NCBI GenBank assembly: GCA_047495785.1
Contig: JBLDXI010000019.1
Location: 558,001-622,000, forward strand
Reading direction: 5' to 3'
From: Lepidodermella squamata
Taxonomy: Eukaryota; Gastrotricha
DNA: 64,000 nucleotides
The notes below the pieces were generated by a model. The model was given only the letters and a program-made list of their open reading frames with translations, searched no databases and was not told the DNA's origin. The translations under genes were made by a program, and so were the position numbers. Positions 11,748 through 22,240 of the stretch are shown here, piece after piece; position 1 is the first letter of the stretch, and each line of letters starts with the position of its first letter.

Positions 11748-12446
11748 CAGCTATTAAAATGCCTGTCTATCTTCTATCTCCTTTGATTTGCAGATTTTTT
11801 CTAAGGTCAATTGCTGATCAATGATCAACTAATAGACCCATCTGAATTATCCTGATTTTTCATTATTTAGCAGTTATCTCGGCCAGAAAATTTCTTTAAC
11901 TTTACCAGCATTATTAGCATGGGCAAATTAGGCTTGAAATCTTGATTTTTTTTAGGAAACTTAAACTTCAGTTTTTCGAAATATATTTCCCGGCTGTGTT
12001 GCGTAATCATGAAAAATTATGTCCTTGTTTTCACATTTATTTGAATTTCGATACGTAAATTTATTCTCATAGTTTGACCGATTTCATTGGCTCGGTTTTG
12101 AGTTATTGGAATTATTAGCCGGCTTTCGATATGTCAATAGGCCTGATCTAACATGGCTCCCACTACTTTCCGATTTACTTGCTCAATGCCCTGGCAATTA
12201 TCCCGGGTTTTTTTCACGACGTTTTATAATTTGATTTTGACTTTGAAAATGGCAACATCCCGAGGAGGGGCGGCGGGAGCTTTTGCCCGATTTTTCAACT
12301 TGATTTGAGCTTGTTCCAGGCACCGTTTACCTTTGTTTTTTTTTTTGTTTTTAGGTCCTAATTTATAGCTCATGACATTGATTACGAATTTCTTGTTTGT
12401 CAATCATAGGTTTTCCGTTACACAACAGTTCTATTTTGCTTCTACA

Positions 12447-15100
12447 ATGGCTGACGAAGATGAATTACATCGTCTAACTCGAACTTACACGCCTAGGCAT
12501 GATTCGAGGGTATGTAAATCCGCCGAACTGTTTTCGAAGCTCAAGCCACCAGAGCGATTGATTGAGGACGACGGCAAAGATTTCGAGCCAAAAGTTGCAT
12601 CAAGCAAGAGGACTTCGCAACCCCCCGTAAAAAAGGCTGCGTTATCACTGCCGGGGGCAGCCAGTAGTAGCCCGATTGAACATGGCGACGTTGCACCTCT
12701 GGATGTAGACGCACATTTTCTTAGATCTCTACCTGAAGAAGGAGAAGCCGAAGAAGACGGCGAATCCGAATTTGATTCTGAAAGCGACTCGAGCCCAGAC
12801 GATTTGCCGGAAATTGAGGGCAACGAAGCATTTTTCGATGCTCAGGATGTGGCCGGATTCGAAGATGCTGGAGAATTCGAGGAATCTACCAATGCCGGCT
12901 TTGATTGGTCTACTTTGGATAAGCCTGTTTTAGCCAATGGTCGAATGTCTTACCTGACTGTGTTTGTTCTGATTCTTGGCGTCGCTTGGCGATACAAGTT
13001 ACCTTGGGTAGCCATAATCGAAATTCTGAAGATAATTGACGGCGTTATTGGAGCGCATTTTTTCGAAGATACTATTGCATCGAAAGGCCGACTTCTTCGC
13101 CGGTTGGTTGACACTCAGTCGATGATCAAGTTCATTAGCTGCAAGTGTGGAAAGATGTCATCCGTGAAGAATGAATGGGAAGCCATTGCTAAATGTTCCT
13201 GCAAGAAAATTGGCCACGGAGTTTCTTACGATTTGGCGAAATTTGTTAATTTTGTAGCCGATCGAATTTCAATTCAGAAAGGTGTCAAAAGTATTATTCT
13301 CAATACTCAGTGGTTTTACGACGGCATTTCACCGTATCGCAGGCAAGTATGGCTTCTGATCGTTCGATTTGAAGGCATTCCTTATAAATTCTTACATACC
13401 ATCTGGGTTGGCACCACGCATCCGTGTAAATTCGTTCTGAAACATTTCGTTCAACAAATGAAAAAATACTGCTCGTCTGGCATCGAACTCGCTAACGGAG
13501 TCCGCGTCAAACTGGCTCATCAGTTCGGAGTTTGTGATAGCCCGGCTAAGGCCATGACCTTAATGATCAAGCACCATGGCGGCTATTTCCCATGCCCGTT
13601 TTGCTTTGTCGAGGGGAAGAATTTATCAATCGGTGATTCCGATTCCGTCGAGGGTGTTGAGAAGAAAAAGAAGAAAAAGAAGTCGAAGCGAATTTATCCA
13701 AATCAGCTGAACAAGAAGCCATACCCCAAGCGTACCCGTGCCTCTTACGAAATGGCTGCCAAGCTGGCTGAGCAAACGAAAACTGCTCAAAAGGGAGTCT
13801 TGGGTGAGGCTCTTGTACTCGATATTCCTGAATTCGATCCTGCAACTGGTCTTCCGATAGACTACATGCACACTGTAAGCTTTAATTTAAAAATAAACAA
13901 TAAAAATGCATAATTCATCATTTATAGAAATTCATTTTTTACAATTTTTGTTTGATCGAATTTAAACTTGATGTGATTTAGGTTTGTCTCGGCATTGTGA
14001 AATATTTGATTTGTGAGATATGGTTCAAAGCATCTTCCGCTTACTATGTGAAAAATTGGCGCATCATCGACAACTGTTTGACCAGCAACGTTGCCATGGG
14101 CAGTGACCCGGTCAGGGCGGTTTTGGACATTTGTAATAACGACCGGATCAACAAGGACTGGCACGCGCAGGACTACAGGACCTTTCTGCTCGGTCATGGG
14201 GCGGTTTTGATGCAGTCATTTCTTCCTGTAGAAGAGGGCGAAAATTTCATGCTGCTGCGCGATGTCGTCTACGAAGCTCTCAAGGACGATTTCGATATCG
14301 ACTTCATCGAAAAGAAGGCATCGAAATGGGTCCACGATTACGAGGCGTTGTACGGCGAGGCAGCAATGACCTTCAACGTGCATGTTTTTGGTCATCACGT
14401 TGCTGATTGCGTGCGGAAACATGGGCCGCTCTACAAATATTCGAGTTTCACTTTCGAATCCTACCTTGGGGTCGTCACAAGGCAATTGCAGACGGCTGGC
14501 TCTATTGACGTACAGCTTGTCAACAGATTTGCCATGGTTGATTTCATGCGAATGTGGCTGCAAGACGACTGGCTTCAGCCTGTTGGTGCGTCGGTAGGCT
14601 GGTCTTTAGAGACCAGTAAAGTCATACTCTCATATTTGCTCGATCGGAGCTCGGAATTGCCTGCCACAGCTCGAGTCTTCAATGGCGAGAATCCGGAGGA
14701 GACAGCTGTTTTGTGCGGTCAGCAATTCAACTGCAAGTCGCCTTCAGGCGAGGCTGTCGTTGCCTTCCCTAAGCTGAATGTCAAAGTGGTTGCCAGTCTT
14801 GCCAAGTCTCTCACTTACGCAGCTGACATGGCTGTGTTCTGCCGCGTTTCCAAAATCTATGGAACGATTCAACATTTTTTTACCAGTGGATTTCCGGAAA
14901 AACTGTACATTGTTCTGAACCAAATGCATATTAGTCCTTACAAAAAATCGAAAAATTACAAAATTTTCAATAAATATTCTTCTCTCGTTGTGCTTGACTT
15001 CTTCAGCACCGAGCTAATGCCCTGCATCGCCTTTAGCAAAGATAATACTATCTATCTATCGCAAGTGCCAAATCTTCAGGAGTTGACTGACATAAATTAG
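12447..15100 (+). CDS. Tnp2/CACTA-like transposase (848 aa, two exons)
   Basis: Exons 12447-13874 and 13982-15100 join in frame (2,547 nt). The N-terminal ~150 residues are acidic and disordered. A single hydrophobic stretch is followed by a Cys-containing segment (CKCGKMSSVK...CSCKK, a possible zinc-binding site). The core has the Tnp2-type landmarks: WFYDGISPYRRQ, WLLIVRFEGIPYKF, a KHHGGYFPCPFC zinc motif, and LDIPEFDP...IDYMHTVCLGIVKY spanning the intron. Downstream, VFGHHVADCVRKHGPLYKYS and FTFESYLG match the His/Glu region of Tnp2/EnSpm transposases. The start at 12447 is chosen because MADEDELHRLTRTYTPR begins the coherent acidic domain and follows an acceptor-like sequence; an upstream in-frame ATG at 12372 would add 25 hydrophobic residues. 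A Lys-rich insertion (13660-13690) lies after the zinc motif. The frame is intact, so the enzyme may be functional. AATAAA occurs at about 15110. Confidence 0.8.
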
Positions 15101-15274
15101 TTTATAATAAAATTTCCTGTGTGTTGTCGTGATAAACCAGTTTTTACTCGTTCGACTGGCTGGGTCTTTTTACCAAATACCCAATTTAGTAGACGCCAGA
15201 GAAATAAAGATAAAGCGATCATTTTTGAATTATTTATATATCTTATTTTTTACTGTTCTTTATAGAACTTGAAA

Positions 15275-17908
15275 ATGCCAACTACTTGGAAGGAGTTTGA
15301 TTTCATTAACTCGCCAAGTTGCGATTTCATGCATTTTATTTGGTGAGTCTATATTAATTTGTATATCATTGTTATTATTTAATAATATTTTTAGCCAAGA
15401 AAACAGCTTTAATTTGCTTGAGGTCTGGTCTGAGGAGGCGAATCGGGCGCAATACCGAAAGGAAACCGACGACGTGGCATATTGGTCCAATCTTACGAGT
15501 GAGGTTGGTCATTTTTACGTAATTAAAAGATATTTTGATAATCTAACCTTGAAAAATTCGGTCAGCTGTCTCTATCTCCCTTAATAATTTTTCAATTCCT
15601 CTTCTGAGTTGATATGATGCTCTAGCATGATGAGACCTCGGCGAAATACGGTTGGAGTTTTTCAATCGGAATTAAATTGAAATTTTTGGCCATTTTTTTG
15701 AATTTTCAAAAAATGCCCATGGGTCATCGTATTCGGGTCTCCAACTCCCTTAATAATTTTTCAATTCCTCTTCTGAGTTGATATGATGCTCTAGCATGAT
15801 GAGACCTCGGCGAAATACGGTTGGAGTTTTTCAATCGGAATTAAATTGAAATTTTTGGCCATTTTTTTGAATTTTCAAAAAATGCCCATGGGTCATCGTA
15901 TTCGGGTCTCCATCTCCCTTAATAATTTTTCAATTCCTCTTCTGAGTTGATATGATGCTCTAGCATGATGAGACCTCGGCGAAATACGGTTGGAGTTTTT
16001 CAATCGGAATTAAATTGAAATTTTTGGCCATTTTTTTGAATTTTCAAAAAATGCCCATGGGTCATCGTATTCGGGTCTCCATCTCCCTTAATAATTTTTC
16101 AATTCCTCTTCTGAGTTGATATCCTGCTCTAGCATGATGAGACCTCGGCGAAATACGGTTGGAGTTTTTCAATCGGAATTAAATTGAAATTTTTGGCCAT
16201 TTCAAGTGCTCAAGTGCTCAAGTGGTATCAAGTGCTGGGGAAAGGTGCCGGGTTATTTTTCTCCGAAATAAGCCGACTGGTTCCGTAACTGCTCTTCAAT
16301 TTAGCCAGCTCAGGTCATACCATTCGTATCTCGTAAAGTTCAAATGACCTTCCTTAGCAGCGATATAAAGAGCCGAGAACTATGCGGTGGAAAATCTACA
16401 CTAGTTGAATACAATTTGATGACAATTTGTTTGAAGCCGAAGATTATAAGAAAATACAGCATTGGCTTAGAAAAAATCGCCTGCTCCCGGCAGGACAAAT
16501 ACCGGCAAATTATGTAGCAGATTATGAAACTATACTTTCGCAGACTCGTTTTGAGGCGAAAAGGCTACGATTTTGTCCAGAAAAGCATTGTCTTCAAAGG
16601 CAGCAGAAATCGGCACGACTTCTCGTAATAGACAACGCTGGAGGCGACCTCGGCGATTTTCTCAGGCAAGACAGCGTTCAGGATTTTTTGATCCTGTTTC
16701 CCATCGTTCGCAACCAAAAGAATTGTCGCGGCAGGGTGCTAAGTATCAAAAGAATGCAGTTCAGCTTACAGTACTATAGGTGCAGAAGATCTTATCATCC
16801 TCGTTTACGGGCAACGCGATTGACGACGTTCAGCCTAGCCTTTTCAGCCATTCGCTAACGAACGTGTTCATAATGCCTTCGGGTTGATATTGATTCGAAC
16901 GAGCGTTCTTGAAATCGTCCAGCTTTGCAGCGAGTGATTTCATATGGGTTATGAGCGAAAAGATTAGCCGGATGTTTAGGGATGGTAGACTTCTGCTTCG
17001 AATTGAAATATTTGAATGCATCAACATTGTTAACCTTTTCATGTCATGCCTCTCAGATTTCGACTTCGAAATTTTTATCACTAGTAATTTTATATTGCAA
17101 AGCAATTCAAAACATCTCAATGTCACATTTCTAGTCTAATATTTGGAATTTTTCTTATTATAGGCCAAAGAAGCAAATGGAAAGAAGCGAGCAGAAACCT
17201 GATGAATGGTAAGTTACCTTGAAAAAAGCTGAGATTAAAGAATTTTATAACTTCGTTTTTTCATCCAGAATGAGAATTACGATGAGATGGCCTCAATCTT
17301 AACCAATTTATTGTAGAATTTTAAATCGAATTTCGAAAACACTGCTCAAAGTGAACTATGGAACGTGAGGTAATCCATCCTAATTAATTTGAGAATTTTC
17401 AAACTTATTTTTATTAGGATAATCAGCCGCCGAAGAGGCGTCTTCCAGAAACACTAACAGCCCCGAAAAATAGCTTTCGCCGACCGCCTAGTCCGCTCAC
17501 CGAGGATCAATTGGGTATTGTTGACCGAATTGTCGATGAAGTGAGTGGAAAATTTAATAAAAAAAAATTCAGCTCTTGATTTGGTAAATTTTATAGGCCG
17601 AAGATCGAATCGCGAGTCAAATCGAGTTCCATTTAGAAGATGCTCGAGGTACGATCGACGAAGCAGCAGAAAATTGCGTAGAAACCCTGCTCGATCAGCA
17701 CAACTGGCCGCTGTTTCGTGACAGCATAATCGCGGAGGTGAAGGACGACGTAATCAACGCTGTTGCTGCTGAAATAAAGGAGGAAGTCGTTCATCAGCTG
17801 CGGACTGCCATTATTGCTCTTGGAGAACTCGTCTTCGAGTTGTTTGTTTTTATTTCACATCTTTCCGATGTACAGCGTGTGTATAAATATTACCTACCTT
17901 TTTCATGA
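15275..17908 (+). CDS. Third transposon gene, unknown function, partly resolved exons
   Basis: The start (15275-15342) encodes MPTTWKEFDFINSPSCDFMH and splices in frame to 15395-15503 (NLLEVWSEEANRAQYRKETD). The last two exons, 17418-17540 (PPKRRLPETLTAPKNSFRRP; PLTEDQLGIVDRIVDE) and 17597-17908 (AEDRIASQIEFHLEDARG...; ends YLPFS then TGA), also join in frame. They are predicted acidic and helical with a hydrophobic segment near the end. Middle exons (candidates near 17164-17209 and 17319-17370) do not connect cleanly, and the intervening 1.9 kb contains the 169-bp tandem array. The ATG lies 10 nt after an acceptor-like CTTTATAG and only 174 nt after the transposase stop, an operon-like spacing. 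No family recognised. The 5' and 3' parts could be two separate genes. Confidence 0.45.
15576..16201. repeat. 169-bp tandem repeat array, about 3.7 copies
   Basis: The landmark TTAATAATTTTTCAATTCCT recurs at 15581 (15580-15581), 15750, 15919 and 16088, an exact 169-bp spacing. Copies are nearly identical; visible differences are CCAACTCCC versus CCATCTCCC, and GATATGATG versus GATATCCTG in the last copy. The fourth copy is truncated and runs into a TCAAGTGC short repeat at 16202-16235. Confidence 0.9.
16417..16560 (+). other. Possible exon inside the transposon
   Basis: An open stretch encodes FEAEDYKKIQHWLRKNRLLP and NYVADYETILSQTRFEAKRL, with composition like real protein. A plausible upstream acceptor exists only approximately (CACTAG near 16404, followed by an in-frame stop), so I cannot place it in a gene. 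The rest of 16561-17160 shows nothing convincing. Confidence 0.3.
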
Positions 17909-18944
17909 AGCATATGTGCCATGTGATAATTATAGAAATATTTCAGTCTGACTCGATGTCTTGTCTCACCAACAAACATTGCTTATTATTTCGCCAAATT
18001 ACGCAATAAAGTGCCATCTTATTGAGAAAACGGAAGTCTCTGTTGTTTTTATTTATATTCGCGTTAAATTGATCAATTCAACTACTGACCGCATAAAGTA
18101 TAGTAGCATACATTTCATTACTAGTTGCTAAACCTTTTTCAGTACTGTGTTTTCAGATTGGTGCGGTTTTCAGTGTACCCTTCAGTGTATCAGAACTTTG
18201 GTTACCATCAGCCGCTAGCCTCATCGATCATCCGACAGCGACTGATTACGTGGCGAAAACTGCGAAACTCAAATCAATCAACAGGAAACGGCTGCGAAAA
18301 TTATAGGTAGAAAAATTTGATTTTCATCTCATTCTTTTAACAATAATCCACATCTTGCGATAGTCTTAATCGCAATTTCTCGAAGTTATAACCTCGTTAT
18401 GACCTCGTCACACGACGCTTTGCTCGAATTATTGCAAGTTTTTCGCCTTATCAACCAAATGCTAATAAGTTACAAGTCCAAGACCAACTTACAAGTCAAA
18501 AAGTCCAAGCCTAGCGGCTTTCATCTGCGCTTTCATCTGCGAGCGCCAAAAAGTTAGCCAACAATTATCCCAGTTAGCAATTTTCATTATAGCTGCGAAA
18601 GTTGGGGCTATATTTCACATAACAGTCATATTACCCGAACAAGCTGTTATCATACACAAGTCTGCGAACGCCGGTCGTATGAATTGCATATCACTAGAGT
18701 AGTATAATTTCACAATACTATCAATCATATGGTGTTCATATCGCCATTTCTCGCAATATTCGTACTGAATTTCAGGTCTTAGCAAGAATATGAAATTCAT
18801 ATGAATTTACATTGCAAGTTTCACACGTATTTTTGGCATCGTTTCCGTTGATATGACAGTAATATGACATTTACGCTCATTTTTAATATAAATCATGAAT
18901 CAATATCACAGCCATATTAATTTCATATGAATTAACCAAAAAAA
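17909..18944. other. Right subterminal region of the element
   Basis: No coding sequence is supported. The last ~350 bp are packed with CATATGA/TCATAT motifs mirroring the left end. An internal copy of the terminal repeat (GCGAACGCCGGTCGTATGAA at 18664-18683) lies in the same orientation as the left terminus. A TTTCATCTGCG duplicate is seen near 18519-18542. Confidence 0.5.
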
Positions 18945-18967
18945 CATATGAACGGCGTTCGTCTGGG
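18945..18967 (-). repeat. Right terminal inverted repeat of the 11-kb element
   Basis: CATATGAACGGCGTTCGTCT followed by GGG is the reverse complement of the left terminus, with one mismatch. Confidence 0.85.
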
Positions 18968-20206
18968 AGTGAGCGAATCAAAGCTCATTGGAAACACCAT
19001 TTATCGCATTTCAATCAACGGCGATTTCATCACTGTATGTTCCACCATTCATCCAATGATAACACTCCATTGACATTCCAGGTTGTTGCGACGTTGAATG
19101 ATGGATCGGAGTTGATTGTTTTGGATAATATGAACGCACCTGGCTTGTCAAGCCACGGCCCTTGGCGTTTCGGAATTGGACCGAGAGCTTATGACGTGAA
19201 CTTTCAGATGGCTGTCAATTCTATTGCTGCGTTCAATGGCGAAAATATAACAACCACGACGTCAACCACAACGTCAACATCAACCACAACGTCAACCACA
19301 ACGTCAACACCAACCACATCAACCACGACGTCAACCGCAACGTCAACACCAACCCCATCAACCACGACGTTAAACACAACGTCAACCCCAACCACATCAA
19401 CCATAACCACACCAAACCCAAGCACGACTACGTCAACCCCAAACATGGCATCAACTACAACCCCAGCCATGACGAGTACTCCGGTAAATTTCGATACTAC
19501 TTCAGCCACTGCGAATTCTACGAATGTGGATATGTCATATCCATCGTCACAGCCAACCTCGATGTCAACAAGTTTTATGAACTTGGATAGTTTCCCGAAA
19601 ATGGGTAACGAAATTTAACGCCATGCATTAGTATTTTTATCAACCACAAAATCGCAGAAATTTCGGGAAATATTTGGAGCATGGGAGCTGTTACACTTTC
19701 TGACCAACGAACTCTGCCGAACGATTTCTGGGATGCATTTCTTGAAGATACCAATTCAAAACTATTTAAAGACGTCGCTCTAGTCTTCGAGTGGACTGTA
19801 ATATATTCCAATGGAGTGATTATTCGTTAGCTGAAAATCATTTTTTTAACAGATTGAGCAAATTTATTTAGCAACGGGAAACTTCGTTGCAGTCAAGGCA
19901 ACGGTCACGAAACTTAGCAAAGGAAGCATTATTGCTGACTATATTGTCGCGTTGCGAAGCCTAACACAGCTATCTGAGGAGCAGATCCAGGAAAAAGTAA
20001 CGCTGGCAAGGCAAAAACTTGCAGGTGTCATTGCAACAAAAATCGGCGAAATCTTGAAAATGAATGTCAAGATAAACAACGTACCAGCATCATCTCTTGC
20101 ACCGACTGCGGCTGCAAGGCCGAAAATCACACCAGCTAAGACTTCATCAGCAACTTGCTCGTTACATTCGAATGCTATCATTATCCTGCTGCTAGCAGCT
20201 AAGTGA
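18968..20206 (+). pseudogene. Gene B, 3' part: end of last lectin module, mucin region, SEA domain, C-terminal anchor
   Basis: This resumes the exon cut by the transposon (VSESKLIGNTIYRISINGDF). It then has an exon from 19082 with the GPWRFGIG loop that runs into a Thr-rich region (19245-19510) made of ACGTCAACCACA-type repeats. Next come the SEA N-terminal half (about 19661-19797) and the last exon (19853-20206) with TKLSKGSIIADYIVALRSLT and a C-terminus ending SNAIIILLLAAK. That hydrophobic end after a Ser/Thr-rich linker looks like a GPI-attachment signal. The segment has no lesion of its own, but it is cut off from the signal peptide by the insertion and by the upstream stop at 6851. Confidence 0.8.
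19245..19475 (+). repeat. Coding minisatellite in gene B mucin region
   Basis: Imperfect 6-, 12- and 18-bp units (ACGTCAACCACAACGTCAAC and variants) encode Thr/Ser/Pro repeats, expected to be O-glycosylated. The gene C equivalent (26500-26600) is much shorter, so this tract changes length quickly. Confidence 0.8.
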
Positions 20207-20275
20207 TTGTTGCTTCTCTTACTATGTAATATTTGTTAAGTAATCAACATTGTGAACATTTTGATGTGGCTTATA

Positions 20276-20281
20276 AATAAA
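20276..20281 (+). terminator. Gene B poly(A) signal
   Basis: AATAAA lies 70 bp after the gene B stop codon. Confidence 0.55.
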
Positions 20282-21712
20282 ATTCTCAATTATTTATTGC
20301 GTGGCTTTTAATTCTAAATGCCTTGTAATGAATTCGATGTTAGTAAAGCTGGTAATACCGAGCTTGTAATCTTGGTTACAATGGCAAATTCCTTAGTCGT
20401 TCCTGAACATCCCACATTTGGAAACATCCGCATTAAATGGTCACCTTTTATTTTCTTAGAAACTGTTTACATTACTTCTCACTTCACCCGATGATGAAAT
20501 CATGATTTATTTCGAGCTGTCATTCTAGTCACGCTAATATCGGAGTTGGTGACAGAACGACTTGCATGGAGTTGAAACTAATGGCCTAAAACTAACTTTT
20601 TGCATCTCCGCCAAGTCAGTCGCGTGCCTGATCGCTAGAAGACCAGTGTTTTGTGTGCATCAAGTGGTACTGTCGCCCACCCCGCGCGATCGACGATTCA
20701 ACCATCAAGTAGTTGGAGTTTGAGTCTGCAAATCTGGCCTGATGATGATACGTGATAGAGTTTTGGTCTTGCAAACTGTTACAAAACTCCGCTATCACGT
20801 CAATTTTAATTTTTAGTTTATTTCCTACAAGGCATTCTTAAAGAACGTCACACTGGGGGAGGGCTTGCGTAAATGACTGGAGGCATGGAAGGGGAATGGG
20901 GAGTTGTGCGATGCCTTCTCGCGAAATGCGAAATCCCTGTTATACCACTCGAACCGTCTTGAAATTGTAGTTTCTTTCGAAACTACGTTTCCCCATATAC
21001 GATTTGTATCAGCCGAACCAGATGGTCGGCGCTGATGGCAATTCCTCATTGCCACTGCAATTACAGCAACGAACACCTCGCAAGTATGCCTTCAAGTCGC
21101 GATTTCGACAGCGTCGTAAGTCGTAAGCATCGAGCCTCATCAGTGCAGTTTCGAGCCTTGTGGCCGTATCGCTATCAGTTGAAACATTGAACCACATTTG
21201 ATTGCTTGACCAGAAACCAACGAAATCTAAACGCGAACGGCTTGCAAATCAGCAGGCCATTTTTCAATAATTATGCAGCAAGATCGTAGGCGTACAGCTC
21301 AATTATAGCTTCCTTGCCGCGCAGTTCGACCATCTCGGTCATCTTGCCGCCAAGCCTTGTTCTCAGTCGTCCATACAGCATCGTTGTCGATGATGGTGAG
21401 CACAGTTCTGTAGTTTGAATGCGCTTTTGCACCAGAGATTTTTTCCAGACATTAGACAGCCGCTTGTTTGCTCGAATCGAGAAAAATAGTAAGCCCATCT
21501 GCTGTTTGTTTTCAGCTCTCGATGATGGCGTGCGGTGCTGAAGCCACGATTTAAGACCAGAGTTGCCTCCGATTGCGGTTCAAATTTTTTTAGAATGACA
21601 CATTTGTTTCGCTTGTTATCTTGGCGGGTTGACTGATTCAGTTTGAGTAAAAGTAAATGGAAGCTTGAAATTTGCTACACGAGGTTTTTTGTTTTTATAT
21701 TCAATGCGATCA
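20282..21712. other. B-C intergenic region, unrecognised degenerate sequence
   Basis: No gene is supported. The minus strand has three short open stretches (21009-21197, 20825-21076, 21271-21498) with ordinary protein-like composition but no recognisable motif and no consistent splicing between them. An old mobile-element remnant is possible but unproven. Confidence 0.3.
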
Positions 21713-21765
21713 GTCACGAAATTTAACTACGGGAGACTCATCGCGGATTACATTGTAGCTTTACA
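21713..21765 (+). pseudogene. SEA-exon relic upstream of gene C
   Basis: The bases encode VTKFNYGRLIADYIVAL, nearly the gene A SEA core (VTKFSYGSIIADYIVAL at 2719-2769). The invariant GS is replaced by GR, and the frame stops soon after. The gene B-C promoter block begins directly after it. This is the scar of a tandem duplication that carried the 3' end of a gene A-like copy plus the promoter. Confidence 0.75.
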
Positions 21766-21769
21766 CAAC

Positions 21770-22236
21770 TCCCTTGTCCCATGTTCGGTAAAATGTAAAA
21801 TCTAAGAGCTGGATTGTTTCGATGCACTTTTCCCAACTTTTACAGTAAATCTTCGGGTTACCTGAGCTTGCATAAAAAAACGGGCCCCGCTCATTTTAGG
21901 CCCCTTCTTTGTCTTTCGCTTTTCGTCTGTCTATACCATATCGATCTATACCTCAAGCTTAACATTGTTTGGAAATAATGGCAATTGATTGTTAACGTTT
22001 ATTTGCCTGAAATAATTAGGTACGCAACTGACGTCTTCCTCCACACTCGGATTTTAATTGTATGTAAACCCAAGTTTCATAATGCAAAATATGCTCGGAT
22101 TTGGAACTACGATAAAGCTTGAAATTAAATGATCTGCCGAAAGAGTCTGATCGCCAGATTTGGAGAGACGCGTATTAATGCTGAAGTTGAGTTAGAAAAA
22201 TGCGTATAGCTCTTTTATCACAGGGATTTTATCTCA
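21770..22236 (+). promoter_or_regulatory. Gene C promoter and leader (paralogous to that of gene B)
   Basis: It aligns with 3220-3664. CCTGAGCTTGCATAAAAAAA at 21861-21880 carries a TATA-like element in the same context as gene B. An acceptor-like TTTTATCACAG ends at 22223, in the same place relative to the signal-peptide exon as in gene B. Confidence 0.55.
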
Positions 22237-22240
22237 ATGG

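Larger units (their letters stand above)
10659..12446. other. Divergent intergenic region between the two transposon genes
   Basis: No supported coding sequence. It holds the nested 504-bp TIR element (11244-11747) and must contain promoters for both the minus-strand 633-aa gene and the plus-strand transposase. No clear TATA box was identified. An acceptor-like CAATCATAG ends at 12409, 38 nt before the transposase ATG. Confidence 0.4.
7909..18967. mobile_element. 11.06-kb Tnp2/CACTA-like DNA transposon in an exon of gene B
   Basis: The ends are inverted copies: CCCAGACGAACGCCG at 7909-7923 and its reverse complement ending in CGTCTGGG at 18967, matching over 22-23 bp apart from one G/T difference. 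The dinucleotide AG precedes the left end (7907-7908) and follows the right end (18968-18969). Removing the element and one AG restores an open frame (DLTVSESKLIGNT) that aligns with gene C at 26218-26262, so the insertion point and a 2-bp target duplication are well defined. Cargo is a Tnp2-like transposase on plus, a divergent 633-aa gene on minus, a third gene on plus, a 169-bp tandem array and a nested TIR element. CACTA/EnSpm elements typically make 2-4-bp duplications, which fits, although the termini do not read CACTA. Both large gene models are intact, so the element may be recent or still active. Confidence 0.85.

Noticed and set aside
15504-17417. Simple exon chain for the third transposon gene through 17164-17209 and 17319-17370
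   Set aside because: Every phase combination I tried meets a stop, so these exons are not asserted.
19204-19509. Minus-strand Val-rich open frame (and similar ones at 2057-2344, 26460-26696, 45417-45719, 50010-50327)
   Set aside because: They are antisense images of the Thr-rich mucin repeats; low complexity keeps both strands open.
22237-22239. ATG just before the gene C signal-peptide codons as its start
   Set aside because: It is out of frame with the conserved leader and soon meets a stop.
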